The notes beneath the pieces are model-generated. The model saw only the letters and a program-made list of their open reading frames with translations. It was not told the DNA's origin and did not search any database. The position numbers and the translations under genes were made by a program. A DNA stretch of 38,049 bases, from contig NZ_KB894010.1 of NCBI RefSeq assembly GCF_000374345.1, positions 1 to 38,049 on the forward strand. Reading direction: 5' to 3'. Source of the stretch: Heyndrickxia acidiproducens DSM 23148 (lineage in GTDB: Bacteria; Bacillota; Bacilli; Bacillales; Bacillaceae_C). Below, one piece after another: positions 7,025 through 17,600 of the stretch (the first letter of the stretch is position 1; each line of letters begins with the position of its first letter).

Positions 7025-9019
7025 TTAAAATCCAAGCAACCGTCCCAGCTGATAAATGGTAAAAGATAACACATAGGCTATGACAAGCGCATAAATAACC
7101 GCAAAAGCCGTTACTTTTTTAGAGCCGCTTTCTTTCCGGATGATGGCTACCGTTGATAAACACGGGATATACAAAAGGATAAAAACCATAAAACTGTACG
7201 CAGATAATGGGGTAAACGCATGTGCGATGGTGCTTGCAAGCGATGCGCCATCCGGAACAAAATACAGCACATTCATAGTGGATACGACCACTTCTTTTGC
7301 TAAAAATCCCGTGAGAAGTGCCGCAGCCGCCTGCCAGGTTCCAAATCCAAGCGGTGCCAGAACAGGAGCAATCTTACTGCAAATCAGCGCCATAAAGCTT
7401 TGGTCCACAGATACATTAAATCCATCCGGCCCGGTATAGGAAATCAGCCAAATAAACACCGTGCCCCCGAATATCAGTGTACCCGCTTTCCGGACAAAGC
7501 CTTTCCCTTTATCCCATGTGCTTCGCAATAGGCTCCGGGCATTCGGCACACGGTACGGCGGCAATTCAATGACAAATACCGACCCCTCCGTTTTTAAAAC
7601 AGCGGAAAAAACTTTTGCAAGCACGAGCGCAATCACAATCCCAAGCAAATAAAGGGACAGGACGATAAGCGCCTGGTTTTTTTGAAAGAATGCCGACACA
7701 AACAAGCTGTATACGGAAAGCCTGGCCGAGCAGGACATTAATGGCGTAAGAATGGTGGTTAACAACCTTTCTTTCGGCTGTTCAATGGTTCTGGCAGCCA
7801 TGACGCCCGGAACATTGCAGCCGAAACCGATAATCAGCGGAATAAACGCTTTACCGTTTAATCCGACTACTTCCATGACACGATCCATCACCATGGCTAC
7901 TCTCGCCATATACCCCGAATCTTCAATCAGTGAAATAAAAAAGAACAATACAAAGATTTGCGGTACAAAAACGAGCACTCCGCCGACACCTGCAACAATT
8001 CCATTTAACACAATATCTTTGATAAACGGCGTTGCGCCGGCTTTTTCAAGACCTGCATTAATCCAAACGGTCAGCGGCCCGGAGAAAAACCGGTCGAGTG
8101 TATCAGATAAAGGGGTGCCAACCCAGTTAAAAGTAATACAAAACACTACATACATCATGCCGATAAACACCGGGATGCCAAGAAACTTATTGGTGACAAT
8201 GGCATCCAATGTTTCCGTAAACGTTTTGCGGTTTTTAGCAGTCTGCAAAACCGCATCAGCAATGACTCCATCAATAAACTGCTGCCTGATTTTAAACATT
8301 TCCTGTTTAATGGAATGATGCGGATTATCCACCTGCAAAATACGTTCGACCCCACTGCAGATGGCCAGCAATTCCGGCCTCACTTCATTCAGTTCGGGAA
8401 TAGAACGGATCACATCGTTTCCTTCAAGGAACTGGAGTGCAAGCCACCGTTTATTCAGTGATCGGATATCCGGAAGTTTTTCCACGATCCGGGCGGCTGC
8501 ATGTTCGATGACTTCACCATAGTCAATCCGAAAAAGGGGTGCAGAGGCTTCTGCTTTCATCTGTTGCGAGATGGTATGGCAGCCCTTTCCCGTCCTTGCA
8601 ATTATCGGTACAACCGGGATCCCCAATTTTTCCGCAATCACCTGTTCATTTACAGACATGCCGCGCGCTTTTGCAACATCAACCATATTCAGTCCGATTA
8701 ACACCGGCTTCCCATACTCCAGTAATTGAATGGAAAGATGAAGGTTTCTTGAAAGCTGTGAAGCATCGACTATATTCAATATAGAAGTAAAAGCTTCATC
8801 GATCAGAAATGCAGAGGCAACCGCCTCATCCTTGGACAGCGGGTTCAAAGCATAGATTCCTGGTAGATCAATAATCATGCCCAGGTTTTCTTTTAAATGC
8901 CCAACCTTTTTTTCAACAGTGACCCCCGTCCAGTTTCCGACATATTCATAGGAACCTGTCAATTCATTAAAAAGTGATGTTTTTCCGGTATTCGGATTAC
9001 CGAACAATGCGACTTCCAT
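7025..9019 (-). CDS. feoB: Ferrous iron transporter FeoB
   Basis: FeoB is the inner membrane Fe(II) permease with a cytosolic GTPase domain. The 664-residue protein begins with the G1 loop GNPNTGKTS (residues 7-15), followed by G3 DLPG (51-54) and G4 NMVD (111-114). A helical GDI-like domain comes next, then a C-terminal core of many membrane helices with the two Gate-type repeats (GCNVPG and SCSARL regions). The length is normal. The start codon overlaps the feoA stop as TAATG, so translation is probably coupled. GGAGTG lies 6 nt ahead. The frame upstream of 9019 is only an overlap with feoA. Confidence 0.95.
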   Translation of the reverse strand: MEVALFGNPNTGKTSLFNELTGSYEYVGNWTGVTVEKKVGHLKENLGMIIDLPGIYALNPLSKDEAVASAFLIDEAFTSILNIVDASQLSRNLHLSIQLLEYGKPVLIGLNMVDVAKARGMSVNEQVIAEKLGIPVVPIIARTGKGCHTISQQMKAEASAPLFRIDYGEVIEHAAARIVEKLPDIRSLNKRWLALQFLEGNDVIRSIPELNEVRPELLAICSGVERILQVDNPHHSIKQEMFKIRQQFIDGVIADAVLQTAKNRKTFTETLDAIVTNKFLGIPVFIGMMYVVFCITFNWVGTPLSDTLDRFFSGPLTVWINAGLEKAGATPFIKDIVLNGIVAGVGGVLVFVPQIFVLFFFISLIEDSGYMARVAMVMDRVMEVVGLNGKAFIPLIIGFGCNVPGVMAARTIEQPKERLLTTILTPLMSCSARLSVYSLFVSAFFQKNQALIVLSLYLLGIVIALVLAKVFSAVLKTEGSVFVIELPPYRVPNARSLLRSTWDKGKGFVRKAGTLIFGGTVFIWLISYTGPDGFNVSVDQSFMALICSKIAPVLAPLGFGTWQAAAALLTGFLAKEVVVSTMNVLYFVPDGASLASTIAHAFTPLSAYSFMVFILLYIPCLSTVAIIRKESGSKKVTAFAVIYALVIAYVLSFTIYQLGRLLGF

Positions 9020-9246
9020 TATGAACACTCCACTTGTATTCTCATGGCTTCTTTTTTGCGGATCCCAATACATTGCCCGCAAACTTCAAGCATGCACGGC
9101 CCGCCAAATGGCAGTGCACATTTATAGCAAACTTCACGGCCTTCTAATACACCTAAATCAAGAAGGCGCCTTTGAATCATTTGATCAACACTCGATAAAT
9201 CTGTAATAATGCCTTTATGACCCGGCTTGAGTTCTGTTAAGATCAT
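9019..9246 (-). CDS. feoA: FeoA, SH3-like partner of FeoB
   Basis: This 75-residue protein is the small cytosolic partner of FeoB, with an SH3-like beta barrel. The run RRLLDLGVLEG is the family hallmark. It contains four Cys in its second half, which is more than usual, and ends right at the feoB start codon. The ATG at 9246 has GGGAGG 8-9 nt upstream. It is the first gene of the feoA-feoB-Cys-rich operon and lies behind a Fur box. Confidence 0.93.
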   Translation of the reverse strand: MILTELKPGHKGIITDLSSVDQMIQRRLLDLGVLEGREVCYKCALPFGGPCMLEVCGQCIGIRKKEAMRIQVECS

Positions 9247-9301
9247 CAACTGTTCCTCCCTCGCCAAACAAAGAGTGAACTTGTTTATCCATTCAATGCA
9301 A

Positions 9302-9316
9302 TGATAATGATTATCA
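9302..9316 (-). promoter_or_regulatory. Fur box of the feo operon
   Basis: TGATAATGATTATCA is a perfect 7-1-7 inverted repeat, the core of the Fur box consensus. It lies 14-28 nt downstream of the -10 element, in the early transcribed region, so bound Fur would block transcription when iron is plentiful. Confidence 0.92.
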
Positions 9317-9329
9317 TTAATGTATATTT

Positions 9330-9358
9330 ATCATAACGTATTTAAAAAGAAACGTCTA
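9330..9358 (-). promoter_or_regulatory. Promoter of the feo operon
   Basis: On the minus strand, TAGACG (9353-9358) and TATGAT (9330-9335) stand 17 nt apart, a good SigA-type promoter. The predicted start is near 9323, just before the Fur box. Confidence 0.7.
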
Positions 9359-9466
9359 TACTGGATTTGCCTCACATGAAAACTTTTACATTATTTTGTG
9401 ATTTTTTTCACAAAAATTTCATTGACAAATGAAACATCCCACCTATTAGATCACAAAACAGCATTT

Positions 9467-9500
9467 TAAAAAAAGCGAACCCCCGGGTTGGAGATTCGCT
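9467..9500 (-). terminator. Terminator of the aminotransferase gene
   Basis: An 11-bp stem with G-T pairs (ends 9474 and 9500, 5-nt loop) is followed by seven T residues on the minus strand. It lies directly behind the stop codon at 9506. Confidence 0.88.
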
Positions 9501-9505
9501 CATTA

Positions 9506-10669
9506 TTACTTCAGCACGCCGCTTTGATCAATTTTTTGAATCGCTTTTTTCAGCGTATCTTCATTTTGCACCAGGGCAATCCTTACATATCCCTCGCCAT
9601 GCCCGCCAAATGCGTTGCCGGGCGTGACGACAACACCAGCGCGATCCATTAATTCATATGTAAAACCTAAAGAAGTTTTTCCCTTTGGAATTTTCGCCCA
9701 TAAAAACATCGTCGCATCTGGCGGCTGGATATTCCACCCAATCCGGGACATACCGGAAATAAAGGTATCCCTTCTTGCTTCATACAACGCTGCATTTGAA
9801 CGGGCAAACGCCTCTCCATCCGTTAAGGCAAGGGCAGCGGCTCTTTGGATCGGTTCAAAAATCCCGTAATCCATATGCGATTTAAGCTGGGAAAAAAGCC
9901 GGATCACATCACCATTACCAGACAGGAAACCAACACGCGTTCCCGCCATATTAAAGCTTTTTGATAAAGAATTAAATTCGACACCTATATCTTTTGCTCC
10001 CTCGACAGACAGGAAACTGACCGGTTTATTATTATCAAAAACCAATTCACAGTAGGCAAAGTCGTGAGCTACCACAACGCCGTACTTTTTGGCAAACGCA
10101 ACTACTTCCTCAAAGAATGCTTTCGTGGCAAGCTTCGGAATCGGATTGCCTGGAAAATTCAGGATCATCATTTTAGCTTTGCGGGCAATGTCCTCAGGAA
10201 TGTTCGATAAATCAGGCAAAAAGCCGTTTTCTGCCAAAAGCGGCATTGGATAGGCTTGTGCTTCTGCCAGATTTAATCCGGATTCATATGCCGTATAACC
10301 GGGATCCGGAACCAAAACGATATCTCCGGGGTTACAAAAGACAAGCGGCAAATGGACAATGCCATCCTGTGAGCCCATTAATTGAACAATTTCCGTTTTT
10401 GGATCAAGCTGCACCCCGAAGCGCTTGTAGTAGGCGGCAGCTGCCTGATGAAAAGCATCAATACCGGAGATGGTATACCCGTATTGTTCCGGGTCTTCCG
10501 CGTTCCGGATTAATTCATTTACTACAAAAGAAGGCGGCGGCTGGTCCGGACTCCCAATGCTTAAATCAATCATTTCCGATCCTTCACTTATTTTTTTCTT
10601 CTTATACTCAATCAACTCATTAAAAATTAATGTCGGCAGCTGATTCATGCGCCTTGCAATGTCAACCAA
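9506..10669 (-). CDS. PLP-dependent class I/II aminotransferase (DapL/MtnV-like group)
   Basis: This is a fold-type I aminotransferase of 387 residues. The PLP lysine is K237 in SLSKSFNMAG, with D203 and Y206 of HDFAY contacting the cofactor and a conserved Arg in GYVRIAL near the end for the substrate carboxylate. The usual NPTG loop reads NFPGNPIP (171-178), which I have seen in a Bacillaceae subgroup often named LL-diaminopimelate aminotransferase; B. subtilis MtnV (YkrV) is a more distant relative. The amino donor and acceptor cannot be told. The TTG at 10669 is chosen: GGGAGG lies 8-9 nt upstream and the protein then starts MVDIARRM, as relatives do. It has its own extended -10 promoter and terminator, so it is not part of the arg operon. 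Confidence 0.85.
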   Translation of the reverse strand: MVDIARRMNQLPTLIFNELIEYKKKKISEGSEMIDLSIGSPDQPPPSFVVNELIRNAEDPEQYGYTISGIDAFHQAAAAYYKRFGVQLDPKTEIVQLMGSQDGIVHLPLVFCNPGDIVLVPDPGYTAYESGLNLAEAQAYPMPLLAENGFLPDLSNIPEDIARKAKMMILNFPGNPIPKLATKAFFEEVVAFAKKYGVVVAHDFAYCELVFDNNKPVSFLSVEGAKDIGVEFNSLSKSFNMAGTRVGFLSGNGDVIRLFSQLKSHMDYGIFEPIQRAAALALTDGEAFARSNAALYEARRDTFISGMSRIGWNIQPPDATMFLWAKIPKGKTSLGFTYELMDRAGVVVTPGNAFGGHGEGYVRIALVQNEDTLKKAIQKIDQSGVLK

Positions 10670-10759
10670 AACTGTTTCCTCCCAGCTATTTTCAATCAGA
10701 TTCATTTGTATCAACAGGAGTTGCAGATCACACCTATCCATGATGCTTTTGATTTTTCT

Positions 10760-10768
10760 ATTATACCA
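10760..10768 (-). promoter_or_regulatory. Extended -10 promoter of the aminotransferase gene
   Basis: TGGTATAAT on the minus strand is an extended -10 element. The -35 region is poor. The start would fall near 10752, leaving a leader of about 84 nt. Confidence 0.55.
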
Positions 10769-10824
10769 AACTTTCCAGCATAACGATGTGAAATCCGCCA
10801 CTTTTGTTCATATTTTGTCCATAT

Positions 10825-10852
10825 GAAAAACCTATTGAATCCATCAATAGGT
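10825..10852 (-). terminator. Terminator of the arg operon behind argH
   Basis: A 9-bp stem (10830-10838 with 10844-10852, 5-nt loop) is followed by five T residues on the minus strand, about 30 nt after the argH stop. It separates the arginine genes from the aminotransferase. Confidence 0.75.
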
Positions 10853-10880
10853 CTCATTTAATCCGGGTTTATAAATCTGA

Positions 10881-12266
10881 TCAAGCATGCATTTTTTTGA
10901 GGACAGCTTCCGCCATTTCCAGCTGCAGGGCAACTTGTTCATGGCCCGTACCGCCCGCAGAATTTCTCGCTTCGACAACCTGTTTCGGTTCCAGCACTTT
11001 ATAGATATCTTTATCAAAGAGCGGGCTGAAACGATGGTATTCCTCCATAGACAAATCCAGCAAATATTTCCGGTGCTGGATACCGTATAATACAATTTGC
11101 CCGATAACCGCATGGGCATCACGGAACGGCAGTCCTTTTCTGACCAAATAATCGGCTATGTCTGTGGCGTTTGAATAGTCGTTGGATACGGTTTTAAACA
11201 TATTCTCTTTTTTGACTTTCATCGTTTGAATCATCGGCGCTAATAGCTGCAATGCGCCTTCAAGCGTTTCGACCGTATCGAAAATGCCTTCTTTGTCTTC
11301 CTGCATATCCTTGTTATAGGCGAGCGGTAAACCCTTTATTACGGTTAGCAGCCCGATGAGATGCCCGAATACCCTTCCCGTTTTTCCGCGCAAAAGCTCC
11401 GGCACATCCGGATTTTTCTTTTGCGGCATGATGCTTGATCCTGTACAAAATGAGTCATCCAGTTCGATAAACTGGAATTCCTGGCTTGACCATAACACCA
11501 TTTCTTCAGACAGTCTCGAGATATGGGCCATTAAAATCGAAGCATCCGCCAAAAACTCAAGAACAAAGTCGCGGTCGCTGACGGCATCCAGGCTGTTCGG
11601 ATAGATCTTGCCAAATCCAAGCAGTTCACATGTGCGCTCGCGGTTGATCGGAAATGTCGTGCCGGCAAGCGCCCCGGCCCCAAGCGGCAGCCAGTCCGTC
11701 CGTTTTAAACTATCGGAGAATCTTTCTTTATCACGCTCCAGCATCCAAAAATAGGCAAGCAGATGATGGGCAAATAAAATTGGCTGGGCCCGCTGCAAAT
11801 GGGTATAGCCGGGCATATAGGTTTCCATATTGGCCTTGGCCTGGTGAATAAGGGATTCCTGCACACCTGTAATGTTTGCAATCATGTCCTTTGTTTTTTT
11901 CCGGACATACAGATGCATATCCGTTGCAACCTGGTCATTACGGCTCCGACCGGTATGCAGTTTGCCGCCGGCCGGTCCGATTTCGTCAATCAGCATTTTC
12001 TCAATGTTCATATGAATATCTTCGTTTTCAATTGAGAATTGTACTTCTCCGCTGCGGATCCTGTCAGCGATTTTATGCAACCCTGTTTGAATCAATTTAA
12101 CATCTTCCGCCGGCAATATTCCGCATTCGCCGAGCATTTGCACATGTGCGAGACTGCCTTCAATATCTTCAAACGCCAGTTTTTGGTCAAACTGAATCGA
12201 TGCTGTATATTCTTCTACCAATTTGTTGGTTTCTTTCGTAAACCGTCCGCCCCATAACTTTGACAC
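10881..12266 (-). CDS. argH: Argininosuccinate lyase
   Basis: ArgH splits argininosuccinate into arginine and fumarate, the last step of arginine synthesis. The 461-residue protein has the fumarase/aspartase superfamily signature [12 protein letters not shown] at residues 276-287, whose mobile loop holds the catalytic serine, and TGRSRNDQ at 105-112. The length is normal. Translation starts at GTG 12266, with AGGAGG 8 nt ahead. It follows argG by 85 nt on the same strand; an imperfect GGCTG/CAGCC hairpin in that gap has no T-tract, so argGH are probably one transcript with perhaps some attenuation. Confidence 0.96.
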   Translation of the reverse strand: MSKLWGGRFTKETNKLVEEYTASIQFDQKLAFEDIEGSLAHVQMLGECGILPAEDVKLIQTGLHKIADRIRSGEVQFSIENEDIHMNIEKMLIDEIGPAGGKLHTGRSRNDQVATDMHLYVRKKTKDMIANITGVQESLIHQAKANMETYMPGYTHLQRAQPILFAHHLLAYFWMLERDKERFSDSLKRTDWLPLGAGALAGTTFPINRERTCELLGFGKIYPNSLDAVSDRDFVLEFLADASILMAHISRLSEEMVLWSSQEFQFIELDDSFCTGSSIMPQKKNPDVPELLRGKTGRVFGHLIGLLTVIKGLPLAYNKDMQEDKEGIFDTVETLEGALQLLAPMIQTMKVKKENMFKTVSNDYSNATDIADYLVRKGLPFRDAHAVIGQIVLYGIQHRKYLLDLSMEEYHRFSPLFDKDIYKVLEPKQVVEARNSAGGTGHEQVALQLEMAEAVLKKMHA

Positions 12267-12351
12267 TTCTGTTTCCTCCTGCAGGTGTAGATATAGTTGG
12301 TACAGAAATACGGCAAGGCTGTGTTGACTTAGCCGCAGCCTTTTTCCGCTT

Positions 12352-13575
12352 TTATTGGTTTAACACTTTTTCATTTTTTTCATTTACCTGGATTTCCGCG
12401 TAAACTTTTGTCGGAAGCCCCCAAAGTTTGATAAAGCCGACTGCTGCATTATGGTCAAAAGAATCGCCCTTTAAGTAGGTGGCCAGTTCCTCGTTATACA
12501 GGCTGAACGGCGATTTGCGGGCGACAACAACATGATTGCCTTTAAACAGTTTGATGCGGACCGTGCCTGTAACCGTCTTTTGTGTCTCTTCCACAAATGC
12601 GTCAAGTGCCGCTTTTAGTGGTGAATACCAGAGGCCTTCATAGATGATTTTTGTCAGCTGCTGTTCGACCGTTGTTTTAAATTGTGTGACTTCACGCGGC
12701 AATGTCAAAAATTCCAGTTCTTTATGTGCTTGAATCAGGACGAGGGCAGCCGGGTTTTCATACACTTCACGGGATTTGATGCCAACGAGGCGGTTTTCGA
12801 TATGGTCGATTCTGCCGATTCCGTGCTTGCCGGCAGTCAGATTCAGCGTTTCAATCATATTCACCAGTCCCATTGGCTGACCGTTCAGCGCTACCGGGAC
12901 ACCTTTTTCAAACGAAATTTCGATATATTCCGGTTCATCCGGCGTCATTTCAACCGGCGCCGTCCAGTCAAAGGCCGCTTCCGGTGCTTCGTTCCACGGG
13001 TTTTCCAGTACGCCTGCCTCACATGCTCTTCCCCAGATATTGGCATCAATAGAGAAAGGATTATCTAAATCGATTGGAATCGGTATATTATTTTTCTCCG
13101 CGTAAGCAATTTCCTCATCGCGCGTCATCCCCCACTCACGAACCGGCGCCACCACTTTCAGGCTTGGATTCAGAGCCTGAACGGACACTTCAAAACGGAC
13201 CTGGTCATTCCCTTTTCCTGTGCAGCCGTGTGCTACAGCGACCGCGCCTTCCTGTTCCGCCACATCCACAAGCAGCTTGGAAATCAGCGGGCGGCTGATA
13301 GCTGAAGACAGCGGGTATTTCCCTTCATACAGTGCATTGGCTTTTAAAGCCGGCAAAATATAATCTTTCGCCAGCATGTCTTTGCCGTCAACCATTATTG
13401 CTTTAATTGCACCGACATTTAAAGCTTTTTGGCGGATCGCATTTAAATCCTTGCCTTCCCCGACATCTATTCCTAAAGCAATGACATCATAGCCGTATTT
13501 TTCCTGAATCCATTTAACGGATACCGATGTATCCAAACCGCCTGAATAGGCTAAAACAATTTTCTCTTTTGCCAT
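12352..13575 (-). CDS. argG: Argininosuccinate synthase
   Basis: ArgG joins citrulline and aspartate using ATP. The 407-residue protein opens with the PP-loop [10 protein letters not shown] at residues 9-18 and carries [13 protein letters not shown], a substrate-binding block of the family. Length and both ends look normal. ATG at 13575 has GGGAGAG about 8 nt upstream. The gene begins 76 nt after argF, and that gap holds a promoter and ArgR-like operators, so argGH can be expressed apart from the upstream arg genes as well as by read-through. Confidence 0.96.
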   Translation of the reverse strand: MAKEKIVLAYSGGLDTSVSVKWIQEKYGYDVIALGIDVGEGKDLNAIRQKALNVGAIKAIMVDGKDMLAKDYILPALKANALYEGKYPLSSAISRPLISKLLVDVAEQEGAVAVAHGCTGKGNDQVRFEVSVQALNPSLKVVAPVREWGMTRDEEIAYAEKNNIPIPIDLDNPFSIDANIWGRACEAGVLENPWNEAPEAAFDWTAPVEMTPDEPEYIEISFEKGVPVALNGQPMGLVNMIETLNLTAGKHGIGRIDHIENRLVGIKSREVYENPAALVLIQAHKELEFLTLPREVTQFKTTVEQQLTKIIYEGLWYSPLKAALDAFVEETQKTVTGTVRIKLFKGNHVVVARKSPFSLYNEELATYLKGDSFDHNAAVGFIKLWGLPTKVYAEIQVNEKNEKVLNQ

Positions 13576-13619
13576 GTGTGTTCTCTCCCTGCCTCTTAGT
13601 GTATAAATAATATCTCACT

Positions 13620-13633
13620 CGAATTTTTATACA
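13620..13633 (-). promoter_or_regulatory. ArgR/AhrC operator (ARG box) at argG
   Basis: On the minus strand TGTATAAAAATTCG fits the ARG box TGAATWWWWATTCA at eight of ten half-site bases with a fully A/T centre. It spans the transcription start predicted from the promoter at 13637-13665. A further half-match, TGTAT, lies at 13599-13603, which may give the paired-box layout usual for ArgR hexamers. Confidence 0.65.
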
Positions 13634-13636
13634 TTC

Positions 13637-13665
13637 ATTATAAACGACCCTTTAACATTTTTCCA
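13637..13665 (-). promoter_or_regulatory. Predicted argG promoter overlapping the argF end
   Basis: On the minus strand TATAAT (13637-13642) lies 17 nt from TGGAAA (13660-13665, four of six -35 matches), which is inside the last codons of argF. The start near 13630 falls within the ARG box. Confidence 0.55.
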
Positions 13666-14602
13666 GTAGTTTTTTTAAAATTGCTTTATGGGCATGCAGC
13701 CGGTTTTCTGCTTCGTCAAACACAGCTGAATGCGGACCGTCAATAATGCCCGCCGTGACTTCTTCGCCGCGGTGTGCAGGCAGGCAGTGCAGAAAAAGAA
13801 AATCAGCTTTTGCGTGTTTGCATAATGATTCATTTACTTGATAGTTTTGAAAAACCTGCAAGCGCTGCTTTGCTTCCTCTTCCTGCCCCATGCTCGCCCA
13901 TACGTCCGTAATGACAATATCAGCGTTTTGGATCATTGCTTCCGGGCTTTCCCCGACTTCCACTTTGACGCCTTTTTTTGCGGCTTCGTTTTTCGCTGCG
14001 CCCAGGATTTGCGGATTCGGAAGATACCCTTTTGGAGATGCCACCGAAATATCCATGCCCATTTTAACTGCGCCTTCTAATAGGGAGTGGCACATATTGT
14101 TATGGCCGTCTCCCAAATAGCAGACCTTCAGTCCTTTTAATTTGTGTTTATGTTCATAAATGGTGAGCAGATCAGCCAGCACCTGCGTTGGATGGTGGAG
14201 ATCGGTTAAACCGTTGATTACCGGCACATCCGCATATTTTGCAAATTCTTCCACTGTTTCATGGGCAAACGTGCGGATCATCAGGGCATCCACATACCGC
14301 GATAAAACTTTGGCCGTATCCTGGATCGTTTCGCCACGGCCGAGCTGGATGTCTCTTGAACTTAAAAACAAGGCATGGCCGCCGAGCTGCAGCATACCGG
14401 CTTCAAATGAGACCCGCGTGCGCGTCGAAGATTTTTCAAATATCATTCCGAGGATTTTACCGCTTAAATAGGGTGTTGGCTCTCCTTGTTTTTGGGCTTT
14501 TTTCAATGCCGCTGCTTCCTGCAATAATTCATCGATATCTTCAGTGTCCCATTCTCCGATTGTCAGGAAATCTTTCTTTTTCGTTTTGGTGATTGCTGCC
14601 AT
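13652..14602 (-). CDS. argF: Ornithine carbamoyltransferase
   Basis: ArgF makes citrulline from ornithine and carbamoyl phosphate. The 316-residue protein carries the carbamoyl phosphate loop STRTR at residues 59-63, HPTQ at 138-141 and the ornithine-binding HCLP at 273-276. These identify a true OTCase, and the anabolic role follows from the operon. ATG at 14602 has AGGAAGAG about 4 nt upstream. It lies only 15 nt behind carB, so carbamoyl phosphate synthase and its consumer are made from one transcript. Confidence 0.96.
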   Translation of the reverse strand: MAAITKTKKKDFLTIGEWDTEDIDELLQEAAALKKAQKQGEPTPYLSGKILGMIFEKSSTRTRVSFEAGMLQLGGHALFLSSRDIQLGRGETIQDTAKVLSRYVDALMIRTFAHETVEEFAKYADVPVINGLTDLHHPTQVLADLLTIYEHKHKLKGLKVCYLGDGHNNMCHSLLEGAVKMGMDISVASPKGYLPNPQILGAAKNEAAKKGVKVEVGESPEAMIQNADIVITDVWASMGQEEEAKQRLQVFQNYQVNESLCKHAKADFLFLHCLPAHRGEEVTAGIIDGPHSAVFDEAENRLHAHKAILKKLLEKC

Positions 14603-14617
14603 TTTTCTCTTCCTTTC

Positions 14618-17600
14618 CTACTGCACTTTTGCTGTCAGGCGTTTAAAATCATTTAATGCGGAAACTTGCGGTTGGTTTTGGAGCGGACATTGGACGACTG
14701 CTTCCAGTGTATCAAGGCAGGTAAACAACGGAATATGAAAACGCATGGCGGTTTCACGGAGCGTGCTTCCCGCTGTTTCAAGGTCCCTTCCCTTGGTCGG
14801 AATGATCACGGCAGCGGTAACTATGCGGTTTTCAAAAAATGCCGCCGCTTTTTCTTTTTTTATTTTTTCTGCTTGCAGATGGTTTTCTTTAAGAAAGTCT
14901 GCTGTTTTCCCGGTTGCGGCCAATTGATAACCGCGGGCGGACAGGGTTTTTAAAACCGGCAGCACCGCTTCTTTTTCGCGGTCTGTAACCGAGCAGAAAA
15001 TGATCCTTTCCTCAGTCGTTCCTTCCAATAATGGATAATGGACGGATACGAGCGTTTTTTGCAGGGCTTCCCCGAAATCGCGGGCAATACCGAGCACTTC
15101 ACCTGTTGACTTCATTTCCGGACCGAGCACCGGATCGACGTCTTTTAGTTTTGTGTAAGAAAAAACAGGCGCTTTTACGGCAATGCATTCCGGCTCTTCG
15201 GCAAGACCTGCATATCCGAGCGTTTTTCCGGTCTGTACCCCAACCGCCAAATCGACCATCGGAATGCCTGTGACTTTGCTTAATATCGGCACTGTACGTG
15301 AGGCGCGCGGATTCACTTCCAATACATAAATTGTACCTTCATGGATAACAAACTGGATATTTGCAATCCCAACGATATGCCCCTCAATACAGATCTTCTC
15401 AGCGTACTTTATGAGCACAGCCTTTTCTGCAGCTGACAACTGTTGCGGCGGAAATACAGCAATGCTGTCACCTGAATGGACGCCCGCTTTTTCAATATGT
15501 TCGAAAATGCCGGGAACCAGAACTTTCTTTCCATCTGTAATGCAGTCCAGCTCGCACTCGCGCCCGGGCACATACTGGTCAATGATCAGCGGCCAGCTTT
15601 TTTCGCTCGCATATTTGATCGATTCTGCGTAGGCATCCAGCTCGCTTTGCTGGTGGAAAATGAACATCGACTGGCCGCCGATGACATAGGACGGGCGCAC
15701 CAAGACCGGGAACTGCAGGGATTCGGCTGCCATCTTTAATTCTTCCAGGCTGCCGGCAACATGGCCTTTAATATGTGGAATGCCAAGTTCTTCGAGCAAT
15801 CCGTAAAACATGCTGCGGTCTTCAAGCCTGTCGATCGCTTTGACACTCGTTCCCAATAGCGGGATGCCTTCTGCTTCCAAACTTGCAGCGACATTGATCG
15901 CTGTTTGCCCGCCAAACTGCGTAAAGACACCTGCAACTTGCTCTTTTTCAATAATATGCAGCAAATCCTCAGGGCGCAGTGGTTCGAAATATAATTTGTC
16001 GGCCATTGAAAAATCGGTGCTGACTGTTTCCGGATTGTTGTTAACGACAATCGTTTCATAGCCCATTTTTTTCAAGGCCATGACAGCATGTACGGAGCAG
16101 TAGTCAAACTCAATTCCCTGGCCGATCCGGATCGGCCCCGAACCAATAATCAGCGCTTTTTTACGGTTCGATACCCCGACCTCATCGCTGCCGCCCCAGG
16201 TTGAATAATAATACGGTGTGACAGCTTCAAACTCGGCCGCACATGTATCGACCAATTTATAGACCGGTTTCAGCCCGAATTCCCGGCGCTTATCGCGGAC
16301 CAGTTTTTCCGTGCAGCCAAACAGGTCGGCAAGCCGTTCATCACTGATATTCAGTTTCTTTGCAGCGGCAAGGAGATGTTTGGGAACGGACTCGATCTGA
16401 TAAGCCTTTAACGCTTCTTCATGGCTGACGATTTTCTTGATTTTTTCCAAAAACCAGCGGTCAATTTCCGTTTTATTTTGAATTTCGGAAACTTCCATTC
16501 CTTTGCGCATCGCTTCTGCAACCGCGAACAGCCGCAAATCGGTGGTTTCTGTTAAAAACGGCGCCAGCTCATCCAGCCCTTTTTCTGCAAACGCCGGATG
16601 GCTTAATCCGTTAAGCCCCATTTCCAAAGAACGGATCCCTTTATTGAGCGCCCCTTCAAACGTACGGTCGATCGCCATGGCTTCCCCCGTTGCTTTCATT
16701 TGCGTGCCGAGGGTTTTATCCGCCTCCGTAAACTTGTCAAACGGAAAACGCGGAATTTTAACGACTACATAATCGAGCGCCGGTTCAAATGAAGCAAATG
16801 TATTACCAGTGACAGGATTCAAAATTTCATCCAAATGGTAGCCGATCGCGCATTTTGTAGCAATGCGGGCGATCGGATAACCGGTCGCTTTTGATGCGAG
16901 CGCGGAGGAACGGCTGACACGCGGATTGACTTCTATAATGTTGTAATGGTCCGAATGGGGATCAAGCGCAAACTGGATATTGCAGCCGCCGATGACGCCA
17001 AGCGCGCGGATGACTTTCAATGAGGCATTCCGGAGCATTTGATACTGCACATCCGATAAAGTTTGCGACGGGGCGACAACGATTGAATCGCCGGTATGAA
17101 CGCCGACCGGATCAATATTTTCCATATTACAGACAATAATGCATGTATCATTGTCATCGCGGACGACTTCATACTCGATCTCTTTCCAGCCTTTAATGCT
17201 CTTTTCAAGCAGGACCTGATGGATCGGGCTTAACTCGAGCCCTCTTTGCAAAACAGCCTGCAACTCTTCGTCATTGGCAGCAAAACCGCCCCCTGAACCG
17301 CCAAGCGTATAAGCCGGGCGAATAATAACGGGATAGCCGATTTCGCGCGCGAACGCAAAACCTTCTTCCATGCTTTCGATGACTTTTGACTGTGGGATCG
17401 GTTCATGGATATCCAGCATCAGCTGGCGGAATTTCTCGCGGTCTTCACCTTTTTGGATGGATTCTACCGGCGTGCCAAGCAGTTCTACGCCATATTTTTC
17501 AAGAATGCCAGCCTCGTCTAATTGCACCGTCAAATTGAGCCCGGTCTGGCCGCCCAATGTACCGATAATTCCATCCGGCTGTTCTTTTTTAATAATTTCT

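Noticed and set aside
7752..8318. Long open frame on the plus strand (188 codons)
   Set aside because: It lies wholly inside feoB on the opposite strand, and the feoB frame has clear family motifs; the plus frame has no ribosome site or recognisable protein.
9506..10669. NFPGNP in place of NPTG in the aminotransferase as a sign of lost activity
   Set aside because: PLP lysine, Asp, Tyr and carboxylate-binding Arg are all present, and I have seen the same loop in other Bacillaceae members of this group.
12310..12345. Hairpin in the argG-argH gap as a terminator
   Set aside because: The stem has no T-tract on the transcribed (minus) strand, and argH has no promoter that I can see, so read-through is more likely.
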